A DNA stretch of 64,000 bases from Thiohalocapsa sp. (GCA_021736785.1 JAIPFF010000006.1:62001-126000); one strand, 5' to 3'. Shown: positions 29,586 through 37,825, counted from the first letter of the stretch. Numbers and translations: made by a program. Notes: generated by a model from the letters alone, not told the origin.

Positions 29586-29616
29586 CGCCTAGCGCGCTCC
29601 GGGATCGCGCTAGGCG
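29586..29616 (-). terminator. strong hairpin downstream of the SRP RNA
   Basis: Perfect eleven-base arms, CGCCTAGCGCG (29586-29596) and CGCGCTAGGCG (29606-29616), enclose a nine-base loop. It lies 18 bases beyond the RNA 3' end. No T-run follows on either strand, so it may be a Rho-assisted stop or a processing barrier rather than a classic intrinsic terminator. Confidence 0.5.
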
Positions 29617-29633
29617 CCGGCAGGAAGTCGGGC

Positions 29634-29745
29634 GGCGAGCCTCGCCAGCCACACCCCGGCACCCGCATCCGCCGCTGCGGCTGCTCCCTTCCGGGCCTGA
29701 CCGGGTTCACGGCTTCGCGTTGCGAGGGGACCGGCGCGGCCCACC
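29634..29745 (-). ncRNA. ffs: 4.5S signal recognition particle RNA
   Basis: The minus strand carries the SRP RNA core. The apical loop domain reads GTCAGGCCCGGAAGGGAGCAGC, close to the E. coli GGTCAGGTCCGGAAGGAAGC type. It is preceded by CCCCTCGCAACG and followed by GCCGGGGTGTGGCTGGCG, both matching conserved 4.5S flanks. The termini pair: 5' GGUGGGCCGCGCCGG with 3' CUGGCGAGGCUCGCC (one mismatch plus G-U pairs). This sets the ends at about 29745 and 29634, giving 112 nt. It scaffolds Ffh and directs membrane-protein targeting. Its place beside dnaX is common in gammaproteobacteria. Confidence 0.93.
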
Positions 29746-29956
29746 ATTGCGGGTTGGCATCGGCGAACCGAGACCAAGCCGGCAAGGTACCAGACCGCTC
29801 CGGGTCCGGCAAGCCGCGCCGCGCAGGCGGCCGCGCCGATGCGCGGTGCACCCGCGGCAGCCGACGCCGACCCCGGCCCGACACCGCCGGCGGATGCCCA
29901 TTCGCGTTAGAATCCTGGCCCGACAACGCAAAACCGTCCTTACCGAGAGCCCGTCC

Positions 29957-31321
29957 ATGATGTCTGCAAGGCTTTGCCCGATCCTGCTGCTGGCCGGCGT
30001 CTGCGCCGCCGCGGCCGAGCCCGCCGCGCAGGCCTCGAGCGACGCATCCGAAGCCGCGTCGAGTCCGCCCCCGGCAACGGATTCGGCGCCGCCCTCCCCA
30101 AGCGCCGTCTCCGAGCAAGCCGCGGAGCTCTGGCAGCTTTCGGAGGATGGCGCGCGCACGCTCTGGGAGCGCTCGCGAGAGGCCACCGGCGACTGGTGGC
30201 AGTGGTCGCGGGACACCACACGCGATGCCTGGGAAGAAGCACGCGCATCGTTGAGCAGCGAGGCCCCCGACACGTTCGCCGAGGTCTGGAGCGGGACGCT
30301 GCCGCGGCTGGAAGAGACACTCGCGCTCGAAGAGGCACAGCGCGACCTGCCGGACAAGGCCTGGTTCCGGCGCGACAAGGCCGACGCCCAAACCGAGATC
30401 AACGCGCTGCTCGACGAGACGGTCTCGATCCTGACCACATCCAACGTGCAGCAGTACCGCACGCGCATCCAGCAGCTTCAGGCCGAGATCGCCGACGCCT
30501 TGGCGGATATCGACGACTACCGCAAGGCGCGGGTCGCCGCGCCCGCCAAATCCCTGGTGGAAAAGACCGTCGACGACTACGACGCCCTGATCGCGCAGCG
30601 CAAGGCGGACATCGAGCGCCATCGCGACGAGCTCGAGGCCATCAAACGGGAGTTCGCCGGCGAGCTGCGGGCCATGGGACTCGAGCTCAGCGACGAGCAA
30701 GTGGAGTTTTTGCTCTCGACCGTGGTCGGCGACAATATCGTCGACCTCGGCATCGTCTTCGACAACGTCAAGGCCATCACGGTGCAGCTCGAAGACCTAG
30801 TGCGCGAGAGCGGCGAGGATCTGCAAAGTGCTCGCCGCTACTACGGCATGTATGTCGTGTTGCTGCGCGCACTGGAGCGCATGCATGTAGACGTGGAGCA
30901 GGCCATCGAGCAGCGCTACATTCCTCAAATCAACGACATCAGCGAGCGCGCGCGGTCTCTGACGCAGGAGACGCGCGCACTGCAGCGCGAGCATCCGGAA
31001 AAGGCCGAGCTACTGCGCGCCAACCTCGACGCTCAGGCCCTGACGTTGCGCGCCGCCGATGTCTACCGCGATTATCTCAAGCAGCAGGCGGAGCAGGTCC
31101 GCGCGGCGCGCGGCGCACTCGAGGAAGATATCAGCACGGCCTGGAACACCTACGAGACGGTTCGCGTCTCCGGCGAGTTGGTGGATCTGGTGAAATCGAG
31201 CCAGCAATTGCTGGAAGGGCTGCTCGACCGCCAGGTGCCCGCGCTGCGCCCGTTCGAGAACCTGGAGATGCAGCGCGAGTTGGCCAAGCTGACCGATCAG
31301 CTGCGCACGGCGCGCGAATGA
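29957..31321 (+). CDS. exported helical / coiled-coil protein of unknown function
   Basis: The 454-residue product starts MMSARLCPILLLAGVCAAAA, a signal peptide probably cut near residues 20-24. A Ser/Ala/Pro-rich spacer (about 22-55) follows, then a long, charged, almost entirely helical body with heptad-like stretches (about 130-300 and 330-440). I recognise no named domain. The first half contains Trp-rich motifs (ELWQLSEDGARTLWERS, TGDWWQWSRDT), like repeated WxxS/T helices. There is no second membrane segment, so it is predicted periplasmic or, given the short leader, possibly lipid-free and soluble. A zinc-ribbon gene follows on the same strand. The frame opens further upstream, but nothing precedes this signal peptide. 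Confidence 0.75.
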   Translation: MMSARLCPILLLAGVCAAAAEPAAQASSDASEAASSPPPATDSAPPSPSAVSEQAAELWQLSEDGARTLWERSREATGDWWQWSRDTTRDAWEEARASLSSEAPDTFAEVWSGTLPRLEETLALEEAQRDLPDKAWFRRDKADAQTEINALLDETVSILTTSNVQQYRTRIQQLQAEIADALADIDDYRKARVAAPAKSLVEKTVDDYDALIAQRKADIERHRDELEAIKREFAGELRAMGLELSDEQVEFLLSTVVGDNIVDLGIVFDNVKAITVQLEDLVRESGEDLQSARRYYGMYVVLLRALERMHVDVEQAIEQRYIPQINDISERARSLTQETRALQREHPEKAELLRANLDAQALTLRAADVYRDYLKQQAEQVRAARGALEEDISTAWNTYETVRVSGELVDLVKSSQQLLEGLLDRQVPALRPFENLEMQRELAKLTDQLRTARE

Positions 31322-31534
31322 TGGGCGGCGATGCCGGCGACAGGCCGCCGGGCGGGCTTGCGTGGTCCGAACCGGCCGGGGCCTTGATTGCGGATCCGGC
31401 TATTTCGGAGCCGGCTTTTCCGGATTGGGCTTTTTCAGATCCAGGCCGGCCGCGCCGCATGCCGTCGAACACCCGCGTATCGCGCCGGCCCCGCACGCGG
31501 AGCCGCGCCTGCGCGTCGAAATAGGGGGTAAGCC

Positions 31535-31831
31535 ATGAACGCCGATATCGTCGGCCACTGCTGGCACTGCGGCGCCGATCTGCGTGCAGAAGATCTCGGC
31601 CGGGAACAGACCTGCCTCGGCTGCGGAAAACCCACCCGATGCTGCCGCAACTGCCGCTTTTACCGACCGGGGCGGCCGAACGACTGCATCGAGCCGATGG
31701 CCGAGGAGGTGCACGACAAGCAGCGGGCCAATTTTTGCGGCTGGTTCGAGCCCGATCCGGAGCGAGGCGCGAGCGCAGACGGCGCGCCGTCGGATGCCCT
31801 GAAGCAGGCCGCCGAGGATTTGTTCAAATAG
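31535..31831 (+). CDS. small zinc-ribbon protein of unknown function
   Basis: The 98-residue cytoplasmic protein has CWHCG (about residues 9-13), CLGCGKPTRCCRNCRFY (about 27-43) and later DCIEP and FCGWF, so up to nine Cys, arranged as one or two zinc ribbons. The C-terminal third is acidic and helical (SDALKQAAEDLFK). A good ribosome site (GGGGGTAAG) precedes ATG 31535. It follows the exported helical gene by 213 bases on the same strand, which suggests linked use. Function not recognised. Confidence 0.8.
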   Translation: MNADIVGHCWHCGADLRAEDLGREQTCLGCGKPTRCCRNCRFYRPGRPNDCIEPMAEEVHDKQRANFCGWFEPDPERGASADGAPSDALKQAAEDLFK

Positions 31832-32009
31832 CCCACCGAGTCCGCGCCGCCGGGCCCGCGCGCGCCCGGTACCGCGCGTCGGGTTGTGCTTGTTGCGCGG
31901 GGCGTGCCGCCCCCGCACACAGACGCCTGCACCCGTCGCCGACGCCGCCAGCAGCTACGGCACAGGATCCCACGCCTGTTGATCGGGCCGATTCCCGGTC
32001 GAACAGCGC

Positions 32010-32054
32010 TTGCAGAGCCGCACACCCTGCCGCCATAGTCGCAACAGGCGGCAG
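32010..32054 (+). promoter_or_regulatory. possible pcm promoter with overlapping hairpin
   Basis: TTGCAG (32010-32015), an 18-base spacer and CATAGT (32034-32039) precede pcm. The eight-base arms CTGCCGCC (32027-32034) and GGCGGCAG (32047-32054) flank the -10. The promoter match is modest and the hairpin may be coincidental in such GC-rich DNA. Confidence 0.3.
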
Positions 32055-32106
32055 CCTGCATCGACGCCGCCGGCCCGATAACCGCAGCAGCGACTCGGAG
32101 CAAGCC

Positions 32107-32922
32107 ATGGCCAAATCACTTCCCTTCGTCCCCGGTCGGCGCAACCTGCTCCGCGCCGCGCCGACGGCGGTTCTGCCGATGCTCTTGCCCGGCCTGCTCG
32201 CCGTCCTGCCCGCGCGCCGCGTAGCCGCCGCCGGCAGAGCGCCGGACACCCGGGACTCTCGGGCCGAGCGGGCGGCGCTGGCAGCTTCCATCGCCCGCGA
32301 CGTGGAGCGCAACAGCGCGCTTCTCGGCATCGAGCGACTCGATGAATCGGTCCTCGACGCGATACGGCAAGTACCGCGGGAACTGTTCGTGCCCGCGCCG
32401 CTGCGGGACTTGGCCTACATCGATCAGCCGCTGCCGATCGGTCACGGTCAGACCATCTCCCAGCCTTTCATCGTCGCCTTGATGACCCAACTTTCCGGCG
32501 CCGGCCCGGGCCGGCGTATCTATGAATTGGGCACCGGCTCCGGCTATCAGGCCGCCGTTTTGGGGGCAATGGGCGCCGAGGTCTACAGTGTCGAAATCGT
32601 GCCGGAGCTGGCGGCACGCGCGGCGGAGGTGCTGGATACATTGGATTACGACAGGGTGCATGTGCGGGCCGGCGACGGTTATCTCGGCTGGCCTTCAGCG
32701 GCACCGTTCGACGCCATCGTGGTCACGGCCGCGCACCCGCGCATTCCGCAGCCGCTGGTCGATCAGCTCGAAGTCGGCGGGCGCCTCGTGATGCCCATCG
32801 GCGAAAGCGACGGCGTCCAACAGCTCGCGTTGCTGACCAAGCAGGCCGACGGCAGCCTGAGCCGGCGCGACGTGATTCCGGTGCGCTTCGTGCCGGTAAC
32901 CGGCGATGCGGCGGGAGAGTGA
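32107..32922 (+). CDS. pcm: protein-L-isoaspartate O-methyltransferase with Tat-like signal
   Basis: PIMT methylates isoaspartyl and D-aspartyl residues with S-adenosylmethionine to start their repair. The catalytic domain spans about residues 65-265. It has the substrate motif GHGQTISQPFIVALM, the SAM-binding YELGTGSGYQAAVLG, VEIVPELA, and DAIVVTAAHPRIPQPLVDQL. The 271-residue product has an extra N-terminus, FVPGRRNLLRAAPTAVLPML, that looks like a twin-arginine signal (RR-x-L-L, hydrophobic core, Ala-rich cleavage region near residue 40). This implies export to the periplasm. The start is ATG 32107. manA follows after three bases, so the two form an operon. Confidence 0.92.
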   Translation: MAKSLPFVPGRRNLLRAAPTAVLPMLLPGLLAVLPARRVAAAGRAPDTRDSRAERAALAASIARDVERNSALLGIERLDESVLDAIRQVPRELFVPAPLRDLAYIDQPLPIGHGQTISQPFIVALMTQLSGAGPGRRIYELGTGSGYQAAVLGAMGAEVYSVEIVPELAARAAEVLDTLDYDRVHVRAGDGYLGWPSAAPFDAIVVTAAHPRIPQPLVDQLEVGGRLVMPIGESDGVQQLALLTKQADGSLSRRDVIPVRFVPVTGDAAGE

Positions 32923-32925
32923 GCG

Positions 32926-34239
32926 ATGGATGCGACGGCGCGGTTACCGAGTCATGGCCGCGATGCCGAACAGGCGGCCATCGAGCAAACCATCGCCGCG
33001 TTCGCCCGACGGCCGCGCCCCGTGGCGCTGCGCTGCGGAGTCCAACATTACCAGTGGGGCGATACAAGATACATCCCGGCGCTGATCGGTGAGCCCCATC
33101 CCGACGGCCGCCCGTTCGCCGAGCTCTGGATCGGCGCCCACCCGGATATGCCCGCGCACGCCCTGATCTCGGGCACGGCCGTTCCCCTGGATCGTCTGAT
33201 CGCCGACGCCCCGGAGCAACTGCTCGGACGGGCCGCCCCCGTCGGCGCAAAGCCCGGGCTACCGTTCCTGTTCAAGGTGCTCGCTGCCGATCAGCCCCTG
33301 TCGATCCAAGTCCACCCGAATGCGCAACAGGCAGCGGCCGGCTTCGATCGCGAAACCGCGGCCGGCGTGCCGCCCGATGATCCGAGCCGAAACTATCGCG
33401 ACCGTAACCACAAACCGGAACTGCTCGTGGCGCTGACCGACTTCTACGCACTGCGCGGGTTCAAGCCACTGCCCCGAATCGGCGAGACCCTCAACGCAAT
33501 CCCGGAATTGGCATCGATCGCGCGCGAGTTCGAGCACAGCCCCGCCGGCTTGGAGAACCTTTACCGGCGCCTGATGCGGCTCGCGCAAGCGCAGGTCGAT
33601 GCGCTGCTCGGACCGCTGATGGAACGCCTCGCCGCCGAGCATGCCCGCAAGCCGTTCGTCGTCGACGACTACCGCTACTGGATGCTGTGCGCCGATGAGC
33701 TGTTCTCGCATCCCGGGCAGCGCGACCGCGGATTATTCTCCATCCTGCTGCTGAACCTGATTCACCTGCGGCCGGGTCAGGGGATCTACCTGCCTGCCGG
33801 CGAGTTGCATAGCTACCTGCGGGGCGCGGGCGTCGAACTGATGGCCAACTCGAACAACGTACTGCGCGGCGGCCTGACGCCGAAGCACATCGATGTGGAG
33901 GAACTGTTGCGGGTGGTGCGGTTCGAAGCGGGACCGCCGGCCGTCATCGAGGCGGACGGCGGTGGCGCCAGCGGCACCTATCGGACGCCGGCCAGAGAAT
34001 TCGTGCTCGAGCGGCGCCGAATCGCCCGCGGAGGCAGGCTGCGGCTCGACCTCGGTAGCGTCGCGCTGGGGCTGGTATTGAAGGGTGCGCTGACGGCGGC
34101 GACGGCCAAACGCGAGCCTGTCGGCGAGCGCCTGCACCTCGGGCGCGGGCAGTGCTTCTTGGTGCCCGGCGCGTGCACCGCCGAATTTCGCTGCAGTGCC
34201 GACGCCGAGGTTTATCTCGCGCGCGCGCCGGTGGGCTGA
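32926..34239 (+). CDS. manA: mannose-6-phosphate isomerase, class I
   Basis: ManA interconverts mannose-6-phosphate and fructose-6-phosphate with zinc, feeding GDP-mannose synthesis for polysaccharides. The 437-residue product has the cupin core with the zinc ligands: Gln and His in LSIQVHPN, Glu in NHKPELLVAL and His in PAGELHSYLRG. It also has NSNNVLRGGLTPKHIDVEELL. The first 30 residues precede the conserved VQHYQWGD segment and look like a low-conservation N-terminal extension. It begins three bases after pcm. That isomerase partner is unusual, and no other mannose genes are in view. Confidence 0.92.
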   Translation: MDATARLPSHGRDAEQAAIEQTIAAFARRPRPVALRCGVQHYQWGDTRYIPALIGEPHPDGRPFAELWIGAHPDMPAHALISGTAVPLDRLIADAPEQLLGRAAPVGAKPGLPFLFKVLAADQPLSIQVHPNAQQAAAGFDRETAAGVPPDDPSRNYRDRNHKPELLVALTDFYALRGFKPLPRIGETLNAIPELASIAREFEHSPAGLENLYRRLMRLAQAQVDALLGPLMERLAAEHARKPFVVDDYRYWMLCADELFSHPGQRDRGLFSILLLNLIHLRPGQGIYLPAGELHSYLRGAGVELMANSNNVLRGGLTPKHIDVEELLRVVRFEAGPPAVIEADGGGASGTYRTPAREFVLERRRIARGGRLRLDLGSVALGLVLKGALTAATAKREPVGERLHLGRGQCFLVPGACTAEFRCSADAEVYLARAPVG

Positions 34240-34248
34240 GGCCGGACG

Positions 34249-36648
34249 CTAGAACAATTCGTCCATGACCCGCGGCGCCGTGCGCTTCGGGGGCCCCTGT
34301 CCGCCGGAGCGCTTGGGCGGGCCCGCGTATTGGACCGGATCCGGACCGAGCGTCATCAGTTGATACTCTTCGCGGATGTATTCCACAACGCCGCCGCGCT
34401 TCGTAGCCACGCCGCTGTTTGCGTCCACGCGCACGGCCACCATGCCGTCGGGACGCTTGATCTGCGCGTCCGGCACGTCAGCGAGCGCGTCGGCCATGAA
34501 ATCCGTCCACATGCCCAACGCCGCTGTGCCGCCCCACTCCCCGCGCCCGAGCGGGCGGTTGTCGTCCATGCCCATCCAGGCCACGGCCACCAGCTCGGGC
34601 TGGTAGCCGACGAACCACGAATCGCGGCTGTCGTTGGTTGTACCGGTCTTGCCGGCAATATCGCTGCGCCCGAGCCGTTTGGCGCGCGCGGCTGTGCCAT
34701 CGCTGACCACATCCTTCAACATGGAGTCCATGTTATAGGCGACGCGCGGGTCGAGCACCCGTTCGGCATAGGGATCATCGGAGGCGCCGTCCGCGAGGAT
34801 CTCGGCTTCGTCGTTCGGTGTTTCCAGCCAGCAACCGGTGCAGGCGCGCCGAGGCTCGGCGTCGAACAACAGATTGCCCGCGGCATCTTCGATACGCCGG
34901 ATAAAGTACGGCTCCACCCGGTAGCCGCCGTTGGCGAACACCGCAAATGCGCCCGCCACCTGCAAAGGCGTCGCCGAGCCCGAGCCCAGGGCCAGCGCAT
35001 AGTCACGCGGCATGTCCTCGTCGCTGAAGCCGAAGCGCTTGATGAATTCCACCGTGTAGTCGATACCCATCCGGTCGATCAGGTTGATGATCGCGAGGTT
35101 GCGCGACTTGGCCAGCGCCACGCGCATCCGGATCGGGCCCATGTACTTGCCATCCGCATTCCTTGGCTTCCAGCCGTGGATCTCGATCTTTTCGTCCTTG
35201 ACCAGGCTCGCGGGCGTGTAGCCCTTTTCCAATGCCGCGGCGAAGACGAATGGCTTGAACGTGGAGCCCGGCTGGCGCCTGGCGTCCATGGCCCGGTTGA
35301 ACTTGGACCACTCGAAGGCATAACCGCCGGACAGCGCGCGGATGGCTCCGTCCTGCGGCGACATCGCCACCATCGCGCCGCCGATTTTGGGTACCTGCGC
35401 CAGCAGCCAATTGCCTTTGCCGTCGTCGCGCAGGCGGATGACATCGCCGGTGGCGACGGCATCGGTGACCCGCGTCGGCTTCGGCCCGCGCCAATCTTCG
35501 GTTTTGTAGCGCCGGGCCCAGTTCACCTGCCAGAGCGCGAGCTTTTCGGTGCGCCCGCCGCCCAGATAGACGTCGGCCGCCGAGGCGCTCGCGGCCGTCA
35601 CGACGCCGGCAGGCAAGCCGGGCACGCGGGGACGCTCTTGCAGGTAGGCATCGAGCTGCTCGGGTGTCGACTGCTCCACGTTTTCGACCCGCGCCTCCGG
35701 GCCATGGTAGCCGTGGCGGCGATTGTAGGCCGTCAACGCCCGGCGCAGCGAGCGGTCCACCTCGGTCTGCAGCTCTTCATCGAGCGTCGTCGTCACCTTC
35801 AGTCCCAGGCTGTAGGCGCCATCCTCGCCGTAACGGCGAACCATCTCCTGACGCACCATCTCGGCCATGTAGCCGGCCCGGTACTCGATCGGCGCAACAT
35901 AGGCGGTTGCGGTCAGCGGCGCGGCCTGCGCGGCGTCTCGCTCGGCCGCCCCGATGAAGTTCAGCTCGACCATGCGATCGAGGATGTAGTCACGTCGTTC
36001 GCGGGCGCGCGGCGGATTGGTCAACGGATTGTTCGCCGAAGGCGCCTTCGGCAAACCCGCCAACATGGCCATCTCGGCCAGCGTGAGCTGATCCAGCGTT
36101 TTGCTGTAGTAGAACTCGGCGGCCGCGGAGATCCCGTAGGCGCGATGGCCGAAAAAGATCTTGTTGAGATAGAGCTCGAGGATCTCGTTCTTGGTCAAGG
36201 CCTGCTCGACCTTCATGGCCAACAGGATTTCGGAGAGCTTGCGCTCGATCGTTTTTTCCGGGGTCAGGAAGAAATTGCGCGCCACCTGCATGGTGATGGT
36301 GCTGCCGCCCTGGCTGGCGGAACCGGTCTTGACGACACTGGTAGCGGCGCGCAGGAGGCCGATCCAGTCGAAGCCGACGTGGTCGTAGAAGCGGTTGTCC
36401 TCGGTGGCGATAAAGGCCTCGACCAGCTGCGGCGGGATCTCCTCGAAGTCAACCGCACGCCGGCGCTGGACGCCGAACTCCGCCATCAGCGAGCCGTCGG
36501 CCGTGTACACGCGCAGCGGCTCTTCGAACTTGACTTCCAGCAGGGCGTCGACCTCGGGCAAGTCTTCGGAGATCGCCAGCAGCAACAGCGCGGCGCCCGC
36601 GGCACCGATCAGGGCGAGATCCATGGGAATCGCAAGCGGTGCGGCCAC
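34249..36648 (-). CDS. mrcA: penicillin-binding protein 1A (bifunctional transglycosylase/transpeptidase)
   Basis: PBP1A polymerises and crosslinks peptidoglycan. After an N-terminal membrane anchor (around LALIGAAGAALLLLAI), the GT51 domain has EDNRFYDHVG, QGGSTITMQVARN and RKLSEILLAMKVEQALTK. A PBP1A-type OB insert follows. The transpeptidase has PGSTFKPFVFAAAL (Ser-x-x-Lys), KSRNLAIINL and AGKTGTTNDSRDSWFVGY. The start is unclear. GTG 36648 gives 799 residues, ATG 36624 gives 791, and neither has a good ribosome site. The frame stays open to 37044 with basic and Gly-Ala-Ser repeats. The gene is divergent from tetR, with palindromes between. Confidence 0.94.
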   Translation of the reverse strand: MAAPLAIPMDLALIGAAGAALLLLAISEDLPEVDALLEVKFEEPLRVYTADGSLMAEFGVQRRRAVDFEEIPPQLVEAFIATEDNRFYDHVGFDWIGLLRAATSVVKTGSASQGGSTITMQVARNFFLTPEKTIERKLSEILLAMKVEQALTKNEILELYLNKIFFGHRAYGISAAAEFYYSKTLDQLTLAEMAMLAGLPKAPSANNPLTNPPRARERRDYILDRMVELNFIGAAERDAAQAAPLTATAYVAPIEYRAGYMAEMVRQEMVRRYGEDGAYSLGLKVTTTLDEELQTEVDRSLRRALTAYNRRHGYHGPEARVENVEQSTPEQLDAYLQERPRVPGLPAGVVTAASASAADVYLGGGRTEKLALWQVNWARRYKTEDWRGPKPTRVTDAVATGDVIRLRDDGKGNWLLAQVPKIGGAMVAMSPQDGAIRALSGGYAFEWSKFNRAMDARRQPGSTFKPFVFAAALEKGYTPASLVKDEKIEIHGWKPRNADGKYMGPIRMRVALAKSRNLAIINLIDRMGIDYTVEFIKRFGFSDEDMPRDYALALGSGSATPLQVAGAFAVFANGGYRVEPYFIRRIEDAAGNLLFDAEPRRACTGCWLETPNDEAEILADGASDDPYAERVLDPRVAYNMDSMLKDVVSDGTAARAKRLGRSDIAGKTGTTNDSRDSWFVGYQPELVAVAWMGMDDNRPLGRGEWGGTAALGMWTDFMADALADVPDAQIKRPDGMVAVRVDANSGVATKRGGVVEYIREEYQLMTLGPDPVQYAGPPKRSGGQGPPKRTAPRVMDELF

Positions 36649-36701
36649 CAGCCGCGAAAACCATGTAACGATCGAGAAACCCGCCCACGGCCGCCCGGGC
36701 G

Positions 36702-36728
36702 CCCCGGAGGCCCCGGAGGCCCCGGAGG
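36702..36728. repeat. three tandem 9-base repeats upstream of mrcA
   Basis: CCCCGGAGG occurs at 36702, 36711 and 36720, followed by CCCC. If the mrcA frame extends this far it would encode Gly-Ala-Ser repeats in a cytoplasmic N-terminus; otherwise it lies in the leader. Confidence 0.85.
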
Positions 36729-36950
36729 CCCCATGGCGCGCAGCGCGGTGCGATTGTCCTCGACCGGACTTCGCCGGCGCGAGAGCACCCCCCCTGCCGC
36801 GGCTCGCGCCCGGCTTTTCGTCGTCGGTTCGGTTTTGCAAAGTTGGATCAACCCGCGCGTGCAAGGCCGCGCCTGTGCGCAAAGCTATCGAAGCGGCGAC
36901 ATGCACCGCAGCATTCGACCGGCCGCAACCGGCGGCGATCATGACCGCGC

Positions 36951-36978
36951 ATTCTACAACATCACGGCACTGTCTCCA
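36951..36978 (-). promoter_or_regulatory. candidate mrcA promoter
   Basis: The minus strand reads TAGAAT (complement at 36951-36956, 5/6) with TGGAGA (36973-36978, 4/6) at a 16-base spacing. The start site would be near 36945, leaving a leader of about 300 bases if the protein starts at 36648, or nearly none if it starts at ATG 36942. Confidence 0.45.
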
Positions 36979-36983
36979 GTGCC
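36966..36983. promoter_or_regulatory. 18-base palindrome over the mrcA promoter
   Basis: GGCACTG, four bases, CAGTGCC, a perfect seven-base-arm inverted repeat. It covers the mrcA -35 area and spacer and lies about 117 bases from the tetR start. The size suits a dimeric TetR-family operator. Confidence 0.5.
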
Positions 36984-37013
36984 GGAGGCCGCGGCGGCTT
37001 CGGCGATATTTCC

Positions 37014-37026
37014 ACGTGCGGCACGT
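37014..37026. promoter_or_regulatory. 13-base palindrome, candidate TetR operator
   Basis: ACGTGC, one G, GCACGT, a perfect palindrome 74 bases upstream of the tetR TTG and on the other side of the mrcA promoter from the coding region. It may be a second operator. No clear tetR promoter was recognised, so autoregulation is inference. Confidence 0.45.
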
Positions 37027-37099
37027 ACTTGGTTCCGTCGGCACAGGCTGCCAACATTTGTTTTAAACTGATGCCACACCCGGTTGGGAAGGAACGCAA

Positions 37100-37825
37100 T
37101 TGATAGATCGCGCCACTGCCAACAGTACCCGCGAGCGCCTGCTCCAGGCCGCCCTGCAAGTGTTCGCCGAGCACGGCTACGAGGCCGCCACCATCCGCGA
37201 GATCTGCGGTCGGGCCGAGGCGAATGTCGCCGCCGTGCACTATCACTTCGGCGATAAGCGCAAGCTGTATCAAGCCATCTTCGGCACGCTTTTCGAGACG
37301 CTGCGCGAGCGGCGCACCGCCTTCCTGCCGTCCGATGCGCCCGCGGAGGAACGTCTTCGCGTCTATATCCGCGCCCTGTTCGAAGAAATCTTCTGCTGCA
37401 ACGGCGACCCCGAGCGCCAGGTTCAGCTCAGCACCATTTATCTGTCGGAGATGGCCCACCCGACCGAGGTACTCGACCGCATCGTCGAGGAGCACTTGGA
37501 GCCGGACGCCCGCGAGCTCTACAGCATCGTCGCGGAGTTGCTCGGCGGCGCGGCGCACGAGAGCCTGATCGTCGACTGCGCCGCGGGCGTCGTTGGCCAG
37601 ATCCTGTACTACTACCATGCCGGCCCCATTATTTCGCGCCTGCACCCCGAGCAAGCGCCGGTCTCGCAGCGCATCGACGCCTTGGTGCAGCAGGTGTGGC
37701 AATTTTCCCTCGGCGGCATCGATCGCGCCGCACCGGGTACCGCAAGAGACCGAGCCGGCGCAGACATCGTAGACCCGAATCCGGCGGAGCAACCGTCGGA
37801 CGATATCTCGGATCAAGGCTGCTGA
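37100..37825 (+). CDS. TetR-family transcriptional regulator (CerR/CecR type)
   Basis: A 241-residue one-component repressor. The N-terminal helix-turn-helix covers about residues 10-55 (STRERLLQAALQVFAEHGYEAATIREICGRAEANVAAVHYHFGDKRKLYQAI, given here only as its boundaries' sequence class). The C-terminal ligand and dimer domain resembles the DUF1956 type found in CecR/CerR regulators, which usually control adjacent efflux pumps. The start is TTG 37100 with AAGGA six bases before it. The membrane fusion protein starts five bases after its stop, so this is one operon with an RND pump. Confidence 0.9.
   Translation: MIDRATANSTRERLLQAALQVFAEHGYEAATIREICGRAEANVAAVHYHFGDKRKLYQAIFGTLFETLRERRTAFLPSDAPAEERLRVYIRALFEEIFCCNGDPERQVQLSTIYLSEMAHPTEVLDRIVEEHLEPDARELYSIVAELLGGAAHESLIVDCAAGVVGQILYYYHAGPIISRLHPEQAPVSQRIDALVQQVWQFSLGGIDRAAPGTARDRAGADIVDPNPAEQPSDDISDQGC

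Larger units (their letters stand above)
29481..29956. other. dnaX upstream region containing the SRP RNA gene
   Basis: The 476-base gap between dnaX (minus) and the exported-protein gene (plus) contains ffs (29634-29745) and a strong hairpin after it (29586-29616). The rest (29746-29956) is GC-rich and shows no convincing promoter to me. A minus-strand TTGCCG-17-TACCTT pair upstream of ffs is too weak to call. Confidence 0.7.
36649..37099. other. mrcA / tetR divergent region
   Basis: These 451 bases hold the mrcA promoter (36951-36978), two palindromes (36966-36983 and 37014-37026), and three 9-base tandem repeats (36702-36728). The mrcA reading frame stays open across the lower part. The tetR start is TTG with a good ribosome site. 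Confidence 0.7.

Noticed and set aside
29525-29956. Upstream extension of the exported-protein ORF
   Set aside because: It runs through the SRP RNA and its hairpin, and the signal peptide at 29957 fixes the start.
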